A stretch of 64,000 nt of DNA from Longimycelium tulufanense (GTDB lineage Bacteria > Actinomycetota > Actinomycetes > Mycobacteriales > Pseudonocardiaceae): the NCBI RefSeq assembly GCF_014645795.1, contig NZ_BMMK01000018.1:1-64000 (forward strand), written 5' to 3'. Under the pieces are notes generated by a model. That model was given only the letters and a program-made list of their open reading frames with translations. It had not been told where the DNA came from and made no database searches. This document shows positions 34,707-42,897 of this stretch, one piece after another. The stretch's first letter is position 1, and every line of letters starts with the position of its first letter. A program made the position numbers and the translations under genes.

Positions 34707-37484
34707 TCAGGCCACGCCCGGGTCCGACGTCTGCGGGCCGGCGGCCTGCACGTCGTCGATCCGGTACTTGCGCGCGGCCTCGGCCACCTTCGCCTTGTCG
34801 ACCTCGCCCCGCCGAGCCAGCGCCGCCAGCGCGCCCACCGTGATGGACTCCGCGTCCACCAGGAAGTGCCGCCGCGCGGCCGGCCGGGTGTCGGAGAAAC
34901 CGAACCCGTCGGTGCCCAGGGTGACCATGTCGGTCGGCACGTACGGCCGGATCAGGTCCGGCACCGCACGCATCCAGTCCGACACCGCCAACACCGGTCC
35001 GGACACGCCGGACAGCGCCTTGGTCACGTACGGGACACGCTGTTCGGCCTCGGGGCGCAGCAGGTTGTGCCGGTCGCACTCCACCGCCTCGCGGCGCAGC
35101 TCCGACCACGACGTCGCCGACCACACGTCGGCCCGCACGCCCCACTCCTCGGCCAGCAGCTCCCGCGCCCGCAACGCCCACGGCATCGCCACACCGGAGG
35201 CCAACAGCCGCACCCGCGGCCCGGTGCCACCCTCCGCCGGCAGGTACCGGTACAGGCCGCGCAGCAGGCCCTCCACGTCCAGCCCCTCCGGCTCGGCCGG
35301 CTGCTGGTAGGGCTCGTTGTAGATCGTGAGGTAGTAGAAGATGTCCTCGGGGTTGTCCCCGTACATCCGGCGCAGGCCGTCCTTGACGATGTGCGCCACC
35401 TCGAACGACCACGCCGGGTCGTAGGCCACCACCGCCGGGTTGGTGTGCGCCAGCAACACCGAGTGCCCGTCGTTGTGCTGCAGGCCCTCACCGGTCAGCG
35501 TGGTGCGGCCGGCGGTGGCGCCCAGCACGAAGCCCCGCGTCATCTGGTCGGCGGCCGCCCACAGCCCGTCACCGGTGCGCTGGAACCCGAACATCGAGTA
35601 GAAGATGTAGATCGGGATCATCGGCTCGCCGTGCGTGGCGTACGACGTGCCCGCGGCGGTGAAGGACGCGGTCGAGCCGGCCTCGTTGATACCCTCGTGC
35701 AGGATCTGCCCGCGCTCGCTCTCCTTGTAGGCGAGCATGAGCTTGGCGTCCACCGACGTGTAGAGCTGCCCGTGCGGGTTGTAGATCTTCTGCGTCGGGA
35801 ACATGGAGTCCATGCCGAACGTCCGCGCCTCGTCCGGGATGATCGGCACCAGCCGCGGCCCGATCTCCGGGTCCTTGGCCAGGTCCTTGACCAGCCGGAC
35901 GAACGCCATCGTGGTGGCGACCTCCTGCTTGCCCGAGCCACGCCGGATGACGTCGTAGACCTTGTCGCCCGGCAGCACCAGCGGCTTGCTCTTGGCCCGC
36001 CGCTCGGGCAGGTAGCCACCCAGCTGGCGACGCCGCTCGACCAGGTACTGGATCTCCGGCGAGTCCGGCCCCGGGTTGTAGTACGGCGGCCGGTACGGGT
36101 CGTGTTCCAGGTCGGCGTCGGTGACGGGGATGCGCAACGAGTCCCGGAACTGCTTGAGATCTTCCAGGTTGAACTTCTTCATCTGGTGCGTGGCGTTGCG
36201 CGCCTCGAACGTCGGGCCCAGGCCGTAGCCCTTGATCGTCTTGGCCAGGATGACCGTGGGCTGGCCGACGTGTTCGGCCGCCGCCTTGTACGCGGCGTAG
36301 ACCTTGCGGTAGTCGTGCCCGCCGCGCTTGAGGTTCCAGATGTCCTGGTCGCTCATGTGCGCGACCAGCTCCTTGGTGCGCGGGTCGCGACCGAAGAAAT
36401 GCTCCCGTACGTAGGAGCCGTCATTGGCCTTGTAGGTCTGGTAGTCGCCGTCCGGCGTGATGTTCATCAGGTTCACCAGCGCGCCGTCGCGGTCGGCGTG
36501 CAGCAACGCGTCCCACTCCCGGCCCCAGATGACCTTGATGACGTTCCAGCCGGCGCCGCGGAAGAACGCCTCCAGCTCCTGGATGATCTTGCTGTTGCCG
36601 CGGACCGGGCCGTCCAGCCGCTGCAGGTTGCAGTTGATCACGAAGGTCAGGTTGTCCAGGCCCTCGTTGGCCGCGACGTGGATCAGACCGCGCGACTCCG
36701 GCTCGTCCATCTCGCCGTCGCCCAGGAAGGCCCACACCCGCTGCGCGGAGGTGTCGCGGATACCGCGGTCCTGCAGGTACCGGTTGAACCGGGCCTGGTA
36801 GATCGCGTTCATCGGGCCCAGGCCCATGGAGACGGTCGGGAACTCCCAGAAGTCCGGCATCAGCCGCGGGTGCGGGTAGGACGGCAGGCCGCCGCCCGGC
36901 CCGGCGTGCGACAGCTCCTGGCGGAAGCCGTCGAGCTGGGACGCCGAGAGCCGGCCCTCCAGAAACGCCCGGGCGTAGATGCCGGGGGAGGCGTGCCCCT
37001 GGACGAAGATCTGGTCACCCCCGCCCGGGTGATCCTTGGCGCGGAAGAACCAGTTGAAACCAACCTCGTAGAGCGAGGCCGAGGACGCGAACGTGGAGAT
37101 GTGGCCACCCACACCCACACCGGGCCGCTGCGCCCGGTGGACCATCATCGCGGCGTTCCACCGGATCCACGCGCGGTACCGCCGCTCGGTCTCCTCGTCA
37201 CCGGGGAACCAGGGTTCCTGCTCGGTGGGGATCGTGTTCACGTAGTCGGTGCTGACCAGCGAGGGGACGCCGACGCGGCGTTCCCTGGCGCGCTCCAGCA
37301 ACCGGAGCATCAGGTAGCGGGCGCGCTGCTGGCCGGACGCCTTCACCATCGCGTCGAAGGACTCCAGCCACTCGGCCGTCTCCTCCGGGTCGATGTCCGG
37401 GAGGTGGGCGGCCATGCCGTCGCGGATGACGCGCACCCGCTCCGGGGTGCCCGTGCCACCGGCGCCGTTGTTCTGCGGGGCCAA
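34707..37484 (-). CDS. aceE: Pyruvate dehydrogenase E1 component, homodimeric type
   Basis: 925 residues, TTG start preceded by AGGAG. ThDP-dependent decarboxylation of pyruvate and acetyl transfer to the E2 lipoyl group. Homodimeric AceE is usually 880-930 residues. Landmarks: [38 protein letters not shown] in short blocks, the ThDP motif [12 protein letters not shown] at about residue 254, the second half with [12 protein letters not shown], and the C-terminal [13 protein letters not shown]2 and E3 genes are not adjacent. Divergent from DUF3052 and ahpE, as in mycobacteria (Rv2241). Confidence 0.96.
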   Translation of the reverse strand: MAPQNNGAGGTGTPERVRVIRDGMAAHLPDIDPEETAEWLESFDAMVKASGQQRARYLMLRLLERARERRVGVPSLVSTDYVNTIPTEQEPWFPGDEETERRYRAWIRWNAAMMVHRAQRPGVGVGGHISTFASSASLYEVGFNWFFRAKDHPGGGDQIFVQGHASPGIYARAFLEGRLSASQLDGFRQELSHAGPGGGLPSYPHPRLMPDFWEFPTVSMGLGPMNAIYQARFNRYLQDRGIRDTSAQRVWAFLGDGEMDEPESRGLIHVAANEGLDNLTFVINCNLQRLDGPVRGNSKIIQELEAFFRGAGWNVIKVIWGREWDALLHADRDGALVNLMNITPDGDYQTYKANDGSYVREHFFGRDPRTKELVAHMSDQDIWNLKRGGHDYRKVYAAYKAAAEHVGQPTVILAKTIKGYGLGPTFEARNATHQMKKFNLEDLKQFRDSLRIPVTDADLEHDPYRPPYYNPGPDSPEIQYLVERRRQLGGYLPERRAKSKPLVLPGDKVYDVIRRGSGKQEVATTMAFVRLVKDLAKDPEIGPRLVPIIPDEARTFGMDSMFPTQKIYNPHGQLYTSVDAKLMLAYKESERGQILHEGINEAGSTASFTAAGTSYATHGEPMIPIYIFYSMFGFQRTGDGLWAAADQMTRGFVLGATAGRTTLTGEGLQHNDGHSVLLAHTNPAVVAYDPAWSFEVAHIVKDGLRRMYGDNPEDIFYYLTIYNEPYQQPAEPEGLDVEGLLRGLYRYLPAEGGTGPRVRLLASGVAMPWALRARELLAEEWGVRADVWSATSWSELRREAVECDRHNLLRPEAEQRVPYVTKALSGVSGPVLAVSDWMRAVPDLIRPYVPTDMVTLGTDGFGFSDTRPAARRHFLVDAESITVGALAALARRGEVDKAKVAEAARKYRIDDVQAAGPQTSDPGVA

Positions 37485-37797
37485 GGGTTCTCCTAGCCTG
37501 CGTCGTCGACTTGTGCACGGATAGGGCAGGTGCCCATCGGGTCCATCATCCCTCCTATACGCGCGCGCGATGAAAGGGACCCAGAACTTACTGACGGGTA
37601 ACTGTCAATCGGCCGATCGAGGGGTGTGGCGGGCCATGTTGGGGCAACCCGTTCGGCGTGTCCATGGGTGTGCGGTTGCGCAGGTGGGCGCCGTCAGTGT
37701 TCGCTAACCGCGACCTTGTTGGACCGACAGGTGCGGCGGCGCCGTCCCGGGACGGACGAAAGCCGCCGCACTGGCGCAATTGGAGGAGTGAGAAGGC
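37485..37797. promoter_or_regulatory. Divergent promoter region aceE / DUF3052
   Basis: 313 bases between divergent starts. On the minus strand TTGACA occurs at 37608-37603, a perfect -35 for aceE, but no -10 sits at ideal spacing. TATAGG lies further downstream near 37558. A GC-alternating run (GCGCGCGCG) is at about 37560-37568. Nothing else is recognised. Confidence 0.35.
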
Positions 37798-38232
37798 GTG
37801 GTCGCCGCGGGAGACGCCGGCAAGATCGGTGTCGCCGAGAAGCTTGGCATCGAGCCTGACATGGTGGTCCAGGAGCTCGGCTGGGACGAGGACGTCGATG
37901 ACGAGGTCCGGGCCGCCGTCGAGGAGCGGTGCGGCAGCGAGCTCCTCGACGAGGACGCCCAGGACGTCATGGACGTCGTCCTGCTGTGGTGGCGGGACGG
38001 TGACGGCGACCTCGCCGACGACCTGGTGGACGCGATCGGCCCGCTGGCGGACGACGGCGTCGTGTGGGTGCTCACCCCCAAGACCGGGCGTGAGGGGTAC
38101 GTCGAGCCGAGCGACATCGCCGAGGCGGCCAAGACCGCCGGGCTGTCGTCGGCCTCCCCGGTCTCGTTGTCCGAGGACTGGTCGGCCACCCGCCTGATCG
38201 GGGCCAAGGCCAAGCCGAAGTCCAAGCGCTGA
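37798..38232 (+). CDS. DUF3052 family protein, Rv2239c-like
   Basis: 144 residues, GTG start with GGAGGAG about 11 bases upstream. Very acidic. The core runs KIGVAEKLGIEPDMVVQELGWDEDVDD then DVVLLWWRDGDGDLADDLVDAIGPL and VWVLTPKTGREGYVEPSDI, ending in a lysine-rich tail. This family is restricted to actinobacteria and lies between aceE and ahpE in mycobacteria too. No catalytic motif is evident. Function unknown. Confidence 0.85.
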   Translation: MVAAGDAGKIGVAEKLGIEPDMVVQELGWDEDVDDEVRAAVEERCGSELLDEDAQDVMDVVLLWWRDGDGDLADDLVDAIGPLADDGVVWVLTPKTGREGYVEPSDIAEAAKTAGLSSASPVSLSEDWSATRLIGAKAKPKSKR

Positions 38233-38322
38233 GACGGCGCTCACCTCCCCGGGGCTGGCCGGCCCGGCCAGCCTCTAGGCTGGCGGGGCAGGCAGCCCGC
38301 GACGCAGTAGGAGATGCTTCCC

Positions 38323-38784
38323 ATGCCGCTCGAGGTCGGTACCGAGGCCCCGGACTTCACGCTCCCGGACTACAACAAGCAGCAGGTGAGCCTGTCCGGC
38401 TTCCGGGGCGAGAAGAACGTTCTGCTGGTCTTCTACCCGTTCGCGTTCAGCGGGATCTGCCAGGGTGAGCTCTGCCAGGTCCGGGACGAGATCGGCGAGT
38501 TCCAGAACGACGACGTGCAGGTGCTGGGTGTGTCGGTGGACACACCGTTCAGCCTCAAGGCGTGGGCGGAGCAGCAGGGCTACACCTTCCCGCTGCTGTC
38601 GGACTTCTGGCCGCACGGCGAGGTGGCCAGGGCCTACGGTGTGTTCAACGACAAGGCCGGCATGGCCAACCGGGGTACGTTCCTGGTCGACAAGCAGGGC
38701 GTGGTGCGGTTCGCCGAGCTGAACCAGCCCGGCGAGGCCCGGGACCAGGGCGCCTGGAAGAAGGCGCTCGCGGCGCTGGCCTGA
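38323..38784 (+). CDS. ahpE: Peroxiredoxin AhpE
   Basis: 153 residues from ATG 38323, exactly the length of M. tuberculosis AhpE. AGGAG lies nine bases upstream, whereas the ATG at 38314 touches it. One-cysteine-type peroxiredoxin reducing hydroperoxides and peroxynitrite. The peroxidatic cysteine is C46 in FSGICQGEL. A further cysteine, C51 in GELCQVRD, sits five residues later, where the mycobacterial protein has Asp as I recall. Thioredoxin-fold landmarks PDFTLPDYNKQQVSLS and FLVDKQGVVRFAEL are present. Probably co-transcribed with the DUF3052 gene. Confidence 0.95.
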   Translation: MPLEVGTEAPDFTLPDYNKQQVSLSGFRGEKNVLLVFYPFAFSGICQGELCQVRDEIGEFQNDDVQVLGVSVDTPFSLKAWAEQQGYTFPLLSDFWPHGEVARAYGVFNDKAGMANRGTFLVDKQGVVRFAELNQPGEARDQGAWKKALAALA

Positions 38785-38826
38785 CCCGAGTCGAGCCCCG
38801 TGCCGCCGGCGCGCGGTGCGGGGCGG

Positions 38827-38901
38827 GGGCGCATAGCTCAGCGGGAGAGCACTCGGCTTACAACCGAGGGGTCGCAGGTTCGAACCCTGCTGCGCCCACC
38901 A
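38827..38901 (+). tRNA. tRNA-Val (anticodon UAC)
   Basis: 75 nt including an encoded CCA (38899-38901). Full cloverleaf: acceptor GGGCGCA/TGCGCCC, D-stem GCTC/GAGC, anticodon stem CTCGG/CCGAG with loop CTTACAA and anticodon TAC at 38859-38861, T-arm GCAGG TTCGAAC CCTGC. It reads the GUA codon, rare in such GC-rich genes. A VapBC pair starts 46 bases downstream. Confidence 0.96.
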
Positions 38902-38911
38902 GCCGGGGTGG

Positions 38912-38941
38912 GATATATCTACTGGCACAGTGGTATATACT
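38912..38941 (+). promoter_or_regulatory. vapBC promoter with twin 8-bp palindromes
   Basis: GATATATC (38912-38919) and GTATATAC (38933-38940) are each perfect palindromes, centred 21 bp apart, two helical turns. The second overlaps a -10 TATACT (38936-38941), and the first lies where the -35 would be. The vapB GTG begins seven bases after the -10, so the mRNA would be leaderless. A typical layout for VapB/VapBC autorepression, inferred. Confidence 0.55.
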
Positions 38942-38947
38942 GGCTTG

Positions 38948-39145
38948 GTGAAACACCTGGTGGATCTCGACGAGGCGGCGCTCGTCGCCGCTCGGGAACG
39001 CCTGGGTACCAAGACGTTGAAAGACACGGTCAACGTCGCACTGCGCATCGCGTCGGGTCGTGATCCGGAAGGCCGTGACATCGACGCCGCGTTGGATGTC
39101 CTGGCTTCGTTCCAGTTCGAGGATCGAGACGAAGCGTGGCGTTGA
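38948..39145 (+). CDS. vapB: VapB-type antitoxin, ribbon-helix-helix
   Basis: 65 residues from GTG 38948. KHLVDLDEAALVAARERLGTKTLKDTVNVALRIA is the actinobacterial VapB DNA-binding domain, and the acidic tail DVLASFQFEDRDEAWR would wrap the toxin. It should neutralise the following PIN toxin and repress the operon with it. The start is the first codon after the presumed promoter. The 3' end overlaps vapC by 10 bases. Confidence 0.87.
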   Translation: MKHLVDLDEAALVAARERLGTKTLKDTVNVALRIASGRDPEGRDIDAALDVLASFQFEDRDEAWR

Positions 39146-39624
39146 CGCACCTCGCTGACACGAGCGTCCTGACCAGGCTCGGCGTGGCACCAGTCCGTGC
39201 GGCCGTACGCGAACTGCTCACCGCGGGCATGCTCGGCCGGTGCGCCGTGACGGATCTGGAGCTGGGTTTCTCCGCGCGAAATGCTGCCGAGTGGGACCAC
39301 CTCATGAAATCGGTCCGGCTGATCCCGCCGGTTGAGATCAAGTCCGAGGACTTCAGCCGGGCCCTCGGGGTGCAGCGTGCGTTGGCGGAGCAGGGGCTTC
39401 GGGGCAGGAAGGTCCCGGCCCTGCTGATCGCCGCTGTTGCGGAGCGCCATGGCGCTGTCCTGCTCCACTACGACCCCGACTTCGAACTGACCGCGGCGAT
39501 GACCGGCCAACCGCACGAATGGGTCGTACCTCGCGGCAGCATCGACCAGCCGCAAGCCGCCGCTGGCAGGGGTGGCCACGGCCGCAACGACCTGGTGGCC
39601 GGCGAACCGGCCACCAGATCGTGA
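39136..39624 (+). CDS. vapC: VapC-type PIN-domain ribonuclease toxin
   Basis: 162 residues, GTG start overlapping vapB. PIN-domain acidic residues: D8 in HLADTSVL, Glu in VTDLELGFSAR, and the late Asp pair in LLHYDPDFE. VapC toxins cut tRNA or rRNA at specific sites when freed from VapB. The core ends near residue 135. The tail (QPQAAAGRGGHGRNDL...) is low-complexity and encoded partly by the terminator hairpin, so it looks like a recent read-through extension. Located directly beyond a tRNA gene. Confidence 0.88.
   Translation: MALTHLADTSVLTRLGVAPVRAAVRELLTAGMLGRCAVTDLELGFSARNAAEWDHLMKSVRLIPPVEIKSEDFSRALGVQRALAEQGLRGRKVPALLIAAVAERHGAVLLHYDPDFELTAAMTGQPHEWVVPRGSIDQPQAAAGRGGHGRNDLVAGEPATRS
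39592..39617. terminator. Hairpin at the vapC 3' end
   Basis: CTGGTGGCCGG (39592-39602) and CCGGCCACCAG (39607-39617), 11-bp perfect stem with CGAA loop, inside the last codons of vapC and just before the convergent ACT gene's stop. Probably bidirectional. Confidence 0.6.
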
Positions 39625-39634
39625 GATCCCACTG

Positions 39635-40012
39635 TCACCCAGCGAGTGCTTTGCGGGCGATTTCGGCGTCGGCGACGCCGACCGCGAGCGTTGTCTCCTC
39701 GTCCAGGACCGTCGGCGCGAAGAACTCGATGTTGACCCCCGCCTCGGCGAGGCGTCGGCTCACCCGGGCCAGCTCACCGGGCCGGTCGGGCATGGTCACC
39801 GTCATGCACTCCAGCGTGCGGTAGGAGATCCCCGCCTCGTCGAGCACGGCACGCGTGCCGGACTCATCGCTGGTGACCAGGCCGATGGTGCCCCGGTCGC
39901 CGCAGCACAAGCAGGCACCTGTCTTGATGTTGATCCCTTTCGCGGCGATCGCCTCGCTCACCCGCGCAACCTCGCCGGGCTGGTTCGGGCATTCGACGAG
40001 AACGACGTCCAT
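39635..40012 (-). CDS. Tandem ACT-domain protein
   Basis: 125 residues from ATG 40012, with GGGAGG upstream. Two ACT domains: residues 1-63 (MDVVLVECPNQPGEVARVSEAIAAKGINI in part) and 64-125 (MTVTMPDRPGELARVSRRLAEAGVNIEF). These are ligand-binding, usually amino-acid-sensing folds with no attached enzyme. A Cys-rich turn (ACLCCGD) in the first domain may bind metal or be redox-active. The target of regulation is not evident. Confidence 0.82.
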   Translation of the reverse strand: MDVVLVECPNQPGEVARVSEAIAAKGINIKTGACLCCGDRGTIGLVTSDESGTRAVLDEAGISYRTLECMTVTMPDRPGELARVSRRLAEAGVNIEFFAPTVLDEETTLAVGVADAEIARKALAG

Positions 40013-40184
40013 CACGCACCTCCCGGCAGATGGGTTGTGCTGGACGTGCCCAGTCTCCCTCCCCGACCGCGGTACCGGGACCCCCTCGAAGCATGGGTCT
40101 CCGGTGGCGGCGACGCCTCGGGGTGTCCCGAAGAGTCCACACGGCACGGGCACGGAGGCCGGTTGGCCTCTAGGGTGTGGCGCC

Positions 40185-40646
40185 GTGCACGTGTGCTTCG
40201 TCTGTACCGGAAACATCTGCCGGTCGCCGATGGCGGCCTCGGTGTTCGGCGCCCATCTGGATCGGGCCGGGCTCGCCGACCAGGTTCGGGTGACCAGCGC
40301 CGGCACCGACGGGTGGCACGTCGGTGACACCGCCGACCCGCGGGCCGCGAAGACGCTGGCCAACCACGGGTATCCGACCGAGCACACCGCCGAGCAGGTC
40401 GGCACCGGGCACCTGGACGCCGACCTCCTCGTCGCGCTCGACCGGGGCCACGACCGGGCGCTGCGCCGGCTGGTCGCCGACCCGGACCGGGTGCGCCTGC
40501 TGCGGTCCTTCGACCCCGACGCCGACGATCACGACGTGCCCGACCCGTACTACGGCGGCCGGCAGGGCTTCACCGACGTGCTGGGCATGATCGAGGCGGC
40601 CATGCCCGGCCTGCTGGACTGGGTGCGCGGGAGGCTCGCCGCGTGA
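40185..40646 (+). CDS. ptpA: Low-molecular-weight protein tyrosine phosphatase
   Basis: 153 residues from GTG 40185. The P-loop CTGNICRS at residues 7-14 has nucleophile C7 and R13, and the acid/base DPYYGG motif is near residue 124. Dephosphorylates phosphotyrosine or small-molecule phosphates. TAGGGT at 40171-40176 is a plausible -10 that would make the transcript leaderless, and no Shine-Dalgarno is present. The stop overlaps the next start by four bases (GTGA). Close to ahpE, as is Rv2234 in M. tuberculosis. Confidence 0.92.
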   Translation: MHVCFVCTGNICRSPMAASVFGAHLDRAGLADQVRVTSAGTDGWHVGDTADPRAAKTLANHGYPTEHTAEQVGTGHLDADLLVALDRGHDRALRRLVADPDRVRLLRSFDPDADDHDVPDPYYGGRQGFTDVLGMIEAAMPGLLDWVRGRLAA

Positions 40647-41527
40647 CCCGGCACGCCGCGCTGCTCGAGGCGGTCGCCGGGATCACCGGCGACCGGCCGG
40701 TGGACGGTCGCCGCGTGGGTGGCGGTGACGCCAGCGAGATCTACGAGGTCCAGCTGGCCGGCGGCGACGTCGTGATCGCCAAGACGTCCCTGGCGGACCT
40801 GCCCGGCGCGATGGTCGCCGAGGCCGCCGGTCTGGACTGGCTGGGCGCCGCCGGCGCGGTCCCCGTGCCCGCGGTCCGCGGGCACGACGACAGCTGGCTG
40901 GTCATGGCGCGGGTCGAGCCCGGTCGGCCGAGCCGGGCCGCCGCCGAGCAACTGGGCCGCGACCTGGCCGCGCTGCACGCCGCCGGTGCGCCCGCCTTCG
41001 GTGCCCCACCGCCCGGTGGGCCCGCCGATGCGTGGGTCGGGCTGGCACCGATGCGCAACGAGCCCTCCGCGGACTGGCCGGAGTTCTTTGCCACCCAGCG
41101 CATCGAGCCCTACCTGCGGCGCGTGGTCGACGAGGGAACGCTGAGCGCGTCGGAGAGCAGGGAGATCGCGCGCGTGTGCGATCGGTTGCCGGAGATCGCC
41201 GGCCCGGTCGAACCCCCGGCACGCCTGCACGGGGACCTGTGGGGCGGCAACGTGCACTGGGCCGCCGATGGCCGTGCCTGGCTGGTCGACCCGGCCGCAC
41301 ACGGCGGCCACCGCGAGACCGACCTCGCCAGCCTGCACCTGTTCGGCTGCCCCCACTTGGACCGCGCCGTCGCCGCCTACCACGAGGTCGCGCCCCTGGC
41401 GCCCGGCTGGGCCGACCGCATCCCCCTGCACCAGCTCTTCCTGCTCCTGGTGCACGTCGTGCTGTTCGGCAGGTCCTACGCGGGGTCGGCGCTGTCCGCC
41501 GCTCGTTCCGCACTGGCCGCGGCCTGA
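40643..41527 (+). CDS. Fructosamine kinase family protein
   Basis: 294 residues. APH-like kinase fold. Residues LHGDLWGGNVHW (catalytic loop) and WLVDPAAHGGHRETDLA (metal-binding Asp) identify the fructosamine/ketosamine-3-kinase family, which phosphorylates sugar adducts on protein amines so they fall off. GTG start overlaps the phosphatase stop by four bases, so translation is coupled. A shared role in removing glycation products is plausible but inferred. Confidence 0.9.
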   Translation: MTRHAALLEAVAGITGDRPVDGRRVGGGDASEIYEVQLAGGDVVIAKTSLADLPGAMVAEAAGLDWLGAAGAVPVPAVRGHDDSWLVMARVEPGRPSRAAAEQLGRDLAALHAAGAPAFGAPPPGGPADAWVGLAPMRNEPSADWPEFFATQRIEPYLRRVVDEGTLSASESREIARVCDRLPEIAGPVEPPARLHGDLWGGNVHWAADGRAWLVDPAAHGGHRETDLASLHLFGCPHLDRAVAAYHEVAPLAPGWADRIPLHQLFLLLVHVVLFGRSYAGSALSAARSALAAA

Positions 41528-41650
41528 TCCCGGTGCCGGGCATCGCGGGGAGCGGAGGAAGAACACCGGGCCACCTGCGGCTTGCTTAGGTAGGCGTCCT
41601 ACTGTTGTCGGGTAGTTCCCATCTCGCACTGACCAGGCCGGGCACGGCGA

Positions 41651-41671
41651 ATCTGGGACAGATCTGGGACA
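41651..41671 (+). repeat. Short direct repeat between core genes and accessory stretch
   Basis: ATCTGGGACA occurs at 41651-41660 and again at 41662-41671, one base apart. It lies in the 329-base gap between the fructosamine kinase and the epimerase, at the apparent edge of the conserved gene order. It could be a protein-binding pair or a remnant of an integration site. Only the repeat itself is certain. Confidence 0.4.
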
Positions 41672-41679
41672 CCACAGCG

Positions 41680-41716
41680 AGGCGCCCGCCTCTCCCTAAA
41701 TGAGAGGCGGGCGCCT
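41680..41716 (+). terminator. Perfect 14-bp hairpin
   Basis: AGGCGCCCGCCTCT (41680-41693) and AGAGGCGGGCGCCT (41703-41716) around a 9-nt loop CCCTAAATG. Strong terminator about 150 bases after the fructosamine kinase gene. Confidence 0.7.
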
Positions 41717-41856
41717 TGGTGATCATCCGCCGCCCCGTGGCTGTGCGCGACAGGATCTGCACAGCCGGGGCAGTGCGGACAGAGTACCCGTTGATCACGG
41801 CATCATCACCGAGCTGGGCGACGACGGGCCATGATCGCCACGCCACGATGGCCGGC

Positions 41857-42897
41857 ATGCGGATGCTGATCCTCGGCGGCTCATGGTTCCTCGGACGCGC
41901 GGTCGCTGAACAGGCGAGGGACGACGGCTGGACGGTGGCCACGTTCAGGCGGGGCCGAACCGGCGAACAACCGCCCGGCACAGTGCTCATCACGGGCGAC
42001 CGCAACAACCTCACCGATCTCGACCGGGCCGCCGCCGGGCCTTGGGATGCCGTCGTCGACACCTCCGGCTACATCCCCGCCAACGTGCTCGATGTCGCGC
42101 GCGCCCTCGAACCGGTGGCCGACCGGTACGTGTTCGTCTCGACGGTGTCGGTCTACCGCGGCTGGCCGGTCGAACCGCTCGACGAGGACTCGCCGATCCT
42201 CGACACACCACACGATGCGGGCCCCGACTACGGCTACGACGGTGACCCTCGGCCCAGCCGCTACGGGTACGGCAAGGCCGGATGCGAGCGCGCCGTCCGC
42301 TGGATCTTCGGGCCGGGACGGACGGTCATCCTCCGGCCGGGCGTGATCCTCGGTCCGCGCGAGTACGTGGGCCGCACCGCGTGGTGGCTGCGCCGCCTCG
42401 CCCGCGGCGGCACCGTGCTGGCGCCCGGTGATCCTGACCGCCGGATCCAGCCGATCGACGTCCGTGACACCGCCCGCTTCGCCATCCAGGCCGCGGTGCC
42501 GGGCGGCCCCACCGGCACGTTCAACCTGGTCGGTGACGGGCATGAGACGTTCGGCGACCTTCTGGCCGCGGCGGCCCGTGCGACTCGGTCGGCGGCACGG
42601 CTGGTGTGGGCTGCGGATGAGGTGCTGCTCCGGCATCGTGTCCGGCACTGGACCGAACTCCCGCTCTGGCGCCCCTACCCCGGCACCTGGGCCGTGGGCT
42701 CCCGCAGAGCCCGACTCGCCGGGCTGACCACGCGGTCGATCACCGACACCATGCGCGACACCTGGGACTGGATGACCACCGGCGCAACACCCGTCCAGCA
42801 CGGCCGGGCCGCCGAGCTGGGCATCACACCCGAGCGCGAGGCACAGATCCTCGCCGCGATCGACGGCAAGGATCAGCCGGTGATGGCCAGCCACTGA
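41857..42897 (+). CDS. NAD-dependent epimerase/reductase (extended SDR)
   Basis: 346 residues from ATG 41857. ATGs at 41848 and 41863 are alternatives, none with a Shine-Dalgarno. The N-terminal Rossmann motif LILGGSWFLGRAVAEQ is a variant of GxxGxxG. VDTSGYIP, FVSTVSVY, then YGYGKAGCERAV carries the YxxxK catalytic pair. A sugar-nucleotide or isoflavone-reductase-like substrate is possible but not visible. The 3' end overlaps the convergent XRE regulator gene by 25 bases. Confidence 0.85.
   Translation: MRMLILGGSWFLGRAVAEQARDDGWTVATFRRGRTGEQPPGTVLITGDRNNLTDLDRAAAGPWDAVVDTSGYIPANVLDVARALEPVADRYVFVSTVSVYRGWPVEPLDEDSPILDTPHDAGPDYGYDGDPRPSRYGYGKAGCERAVRWIFGPGRTVILRPGVILGPREYVGRTAWWLRRLARGGTVLAPGDPDRRIQPIDVRDTARFAIQAAVPGGPTGTFNLVGDGHETFGDLLAAAARATRSAARLVWAADEVLLRHRVRHWTELPLWRPYPGTWAVGSRRARLAGLTTRSITDTMRDTWDWMTTGATPVQHGRAAELGITPEREAQILAAIDGKDQPVMASH

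Noticed and set aside
33540-37496. 1318-codon plus-strand open frame opposite comB-like gene and aceE
   Set aside because: No motif or start signal, and amino acid composition typical of an antisense frame. AceE is unmistakable on the minus strand.
38827-38901. tRNA-Val 3' end as the attachment site of the prophage at 46-64 kb
   Set aside because: No second copy of the tRNA 3' segment is seen near 41.6 or 46 kb, and several core genes lie between the tRNA and the prophage.
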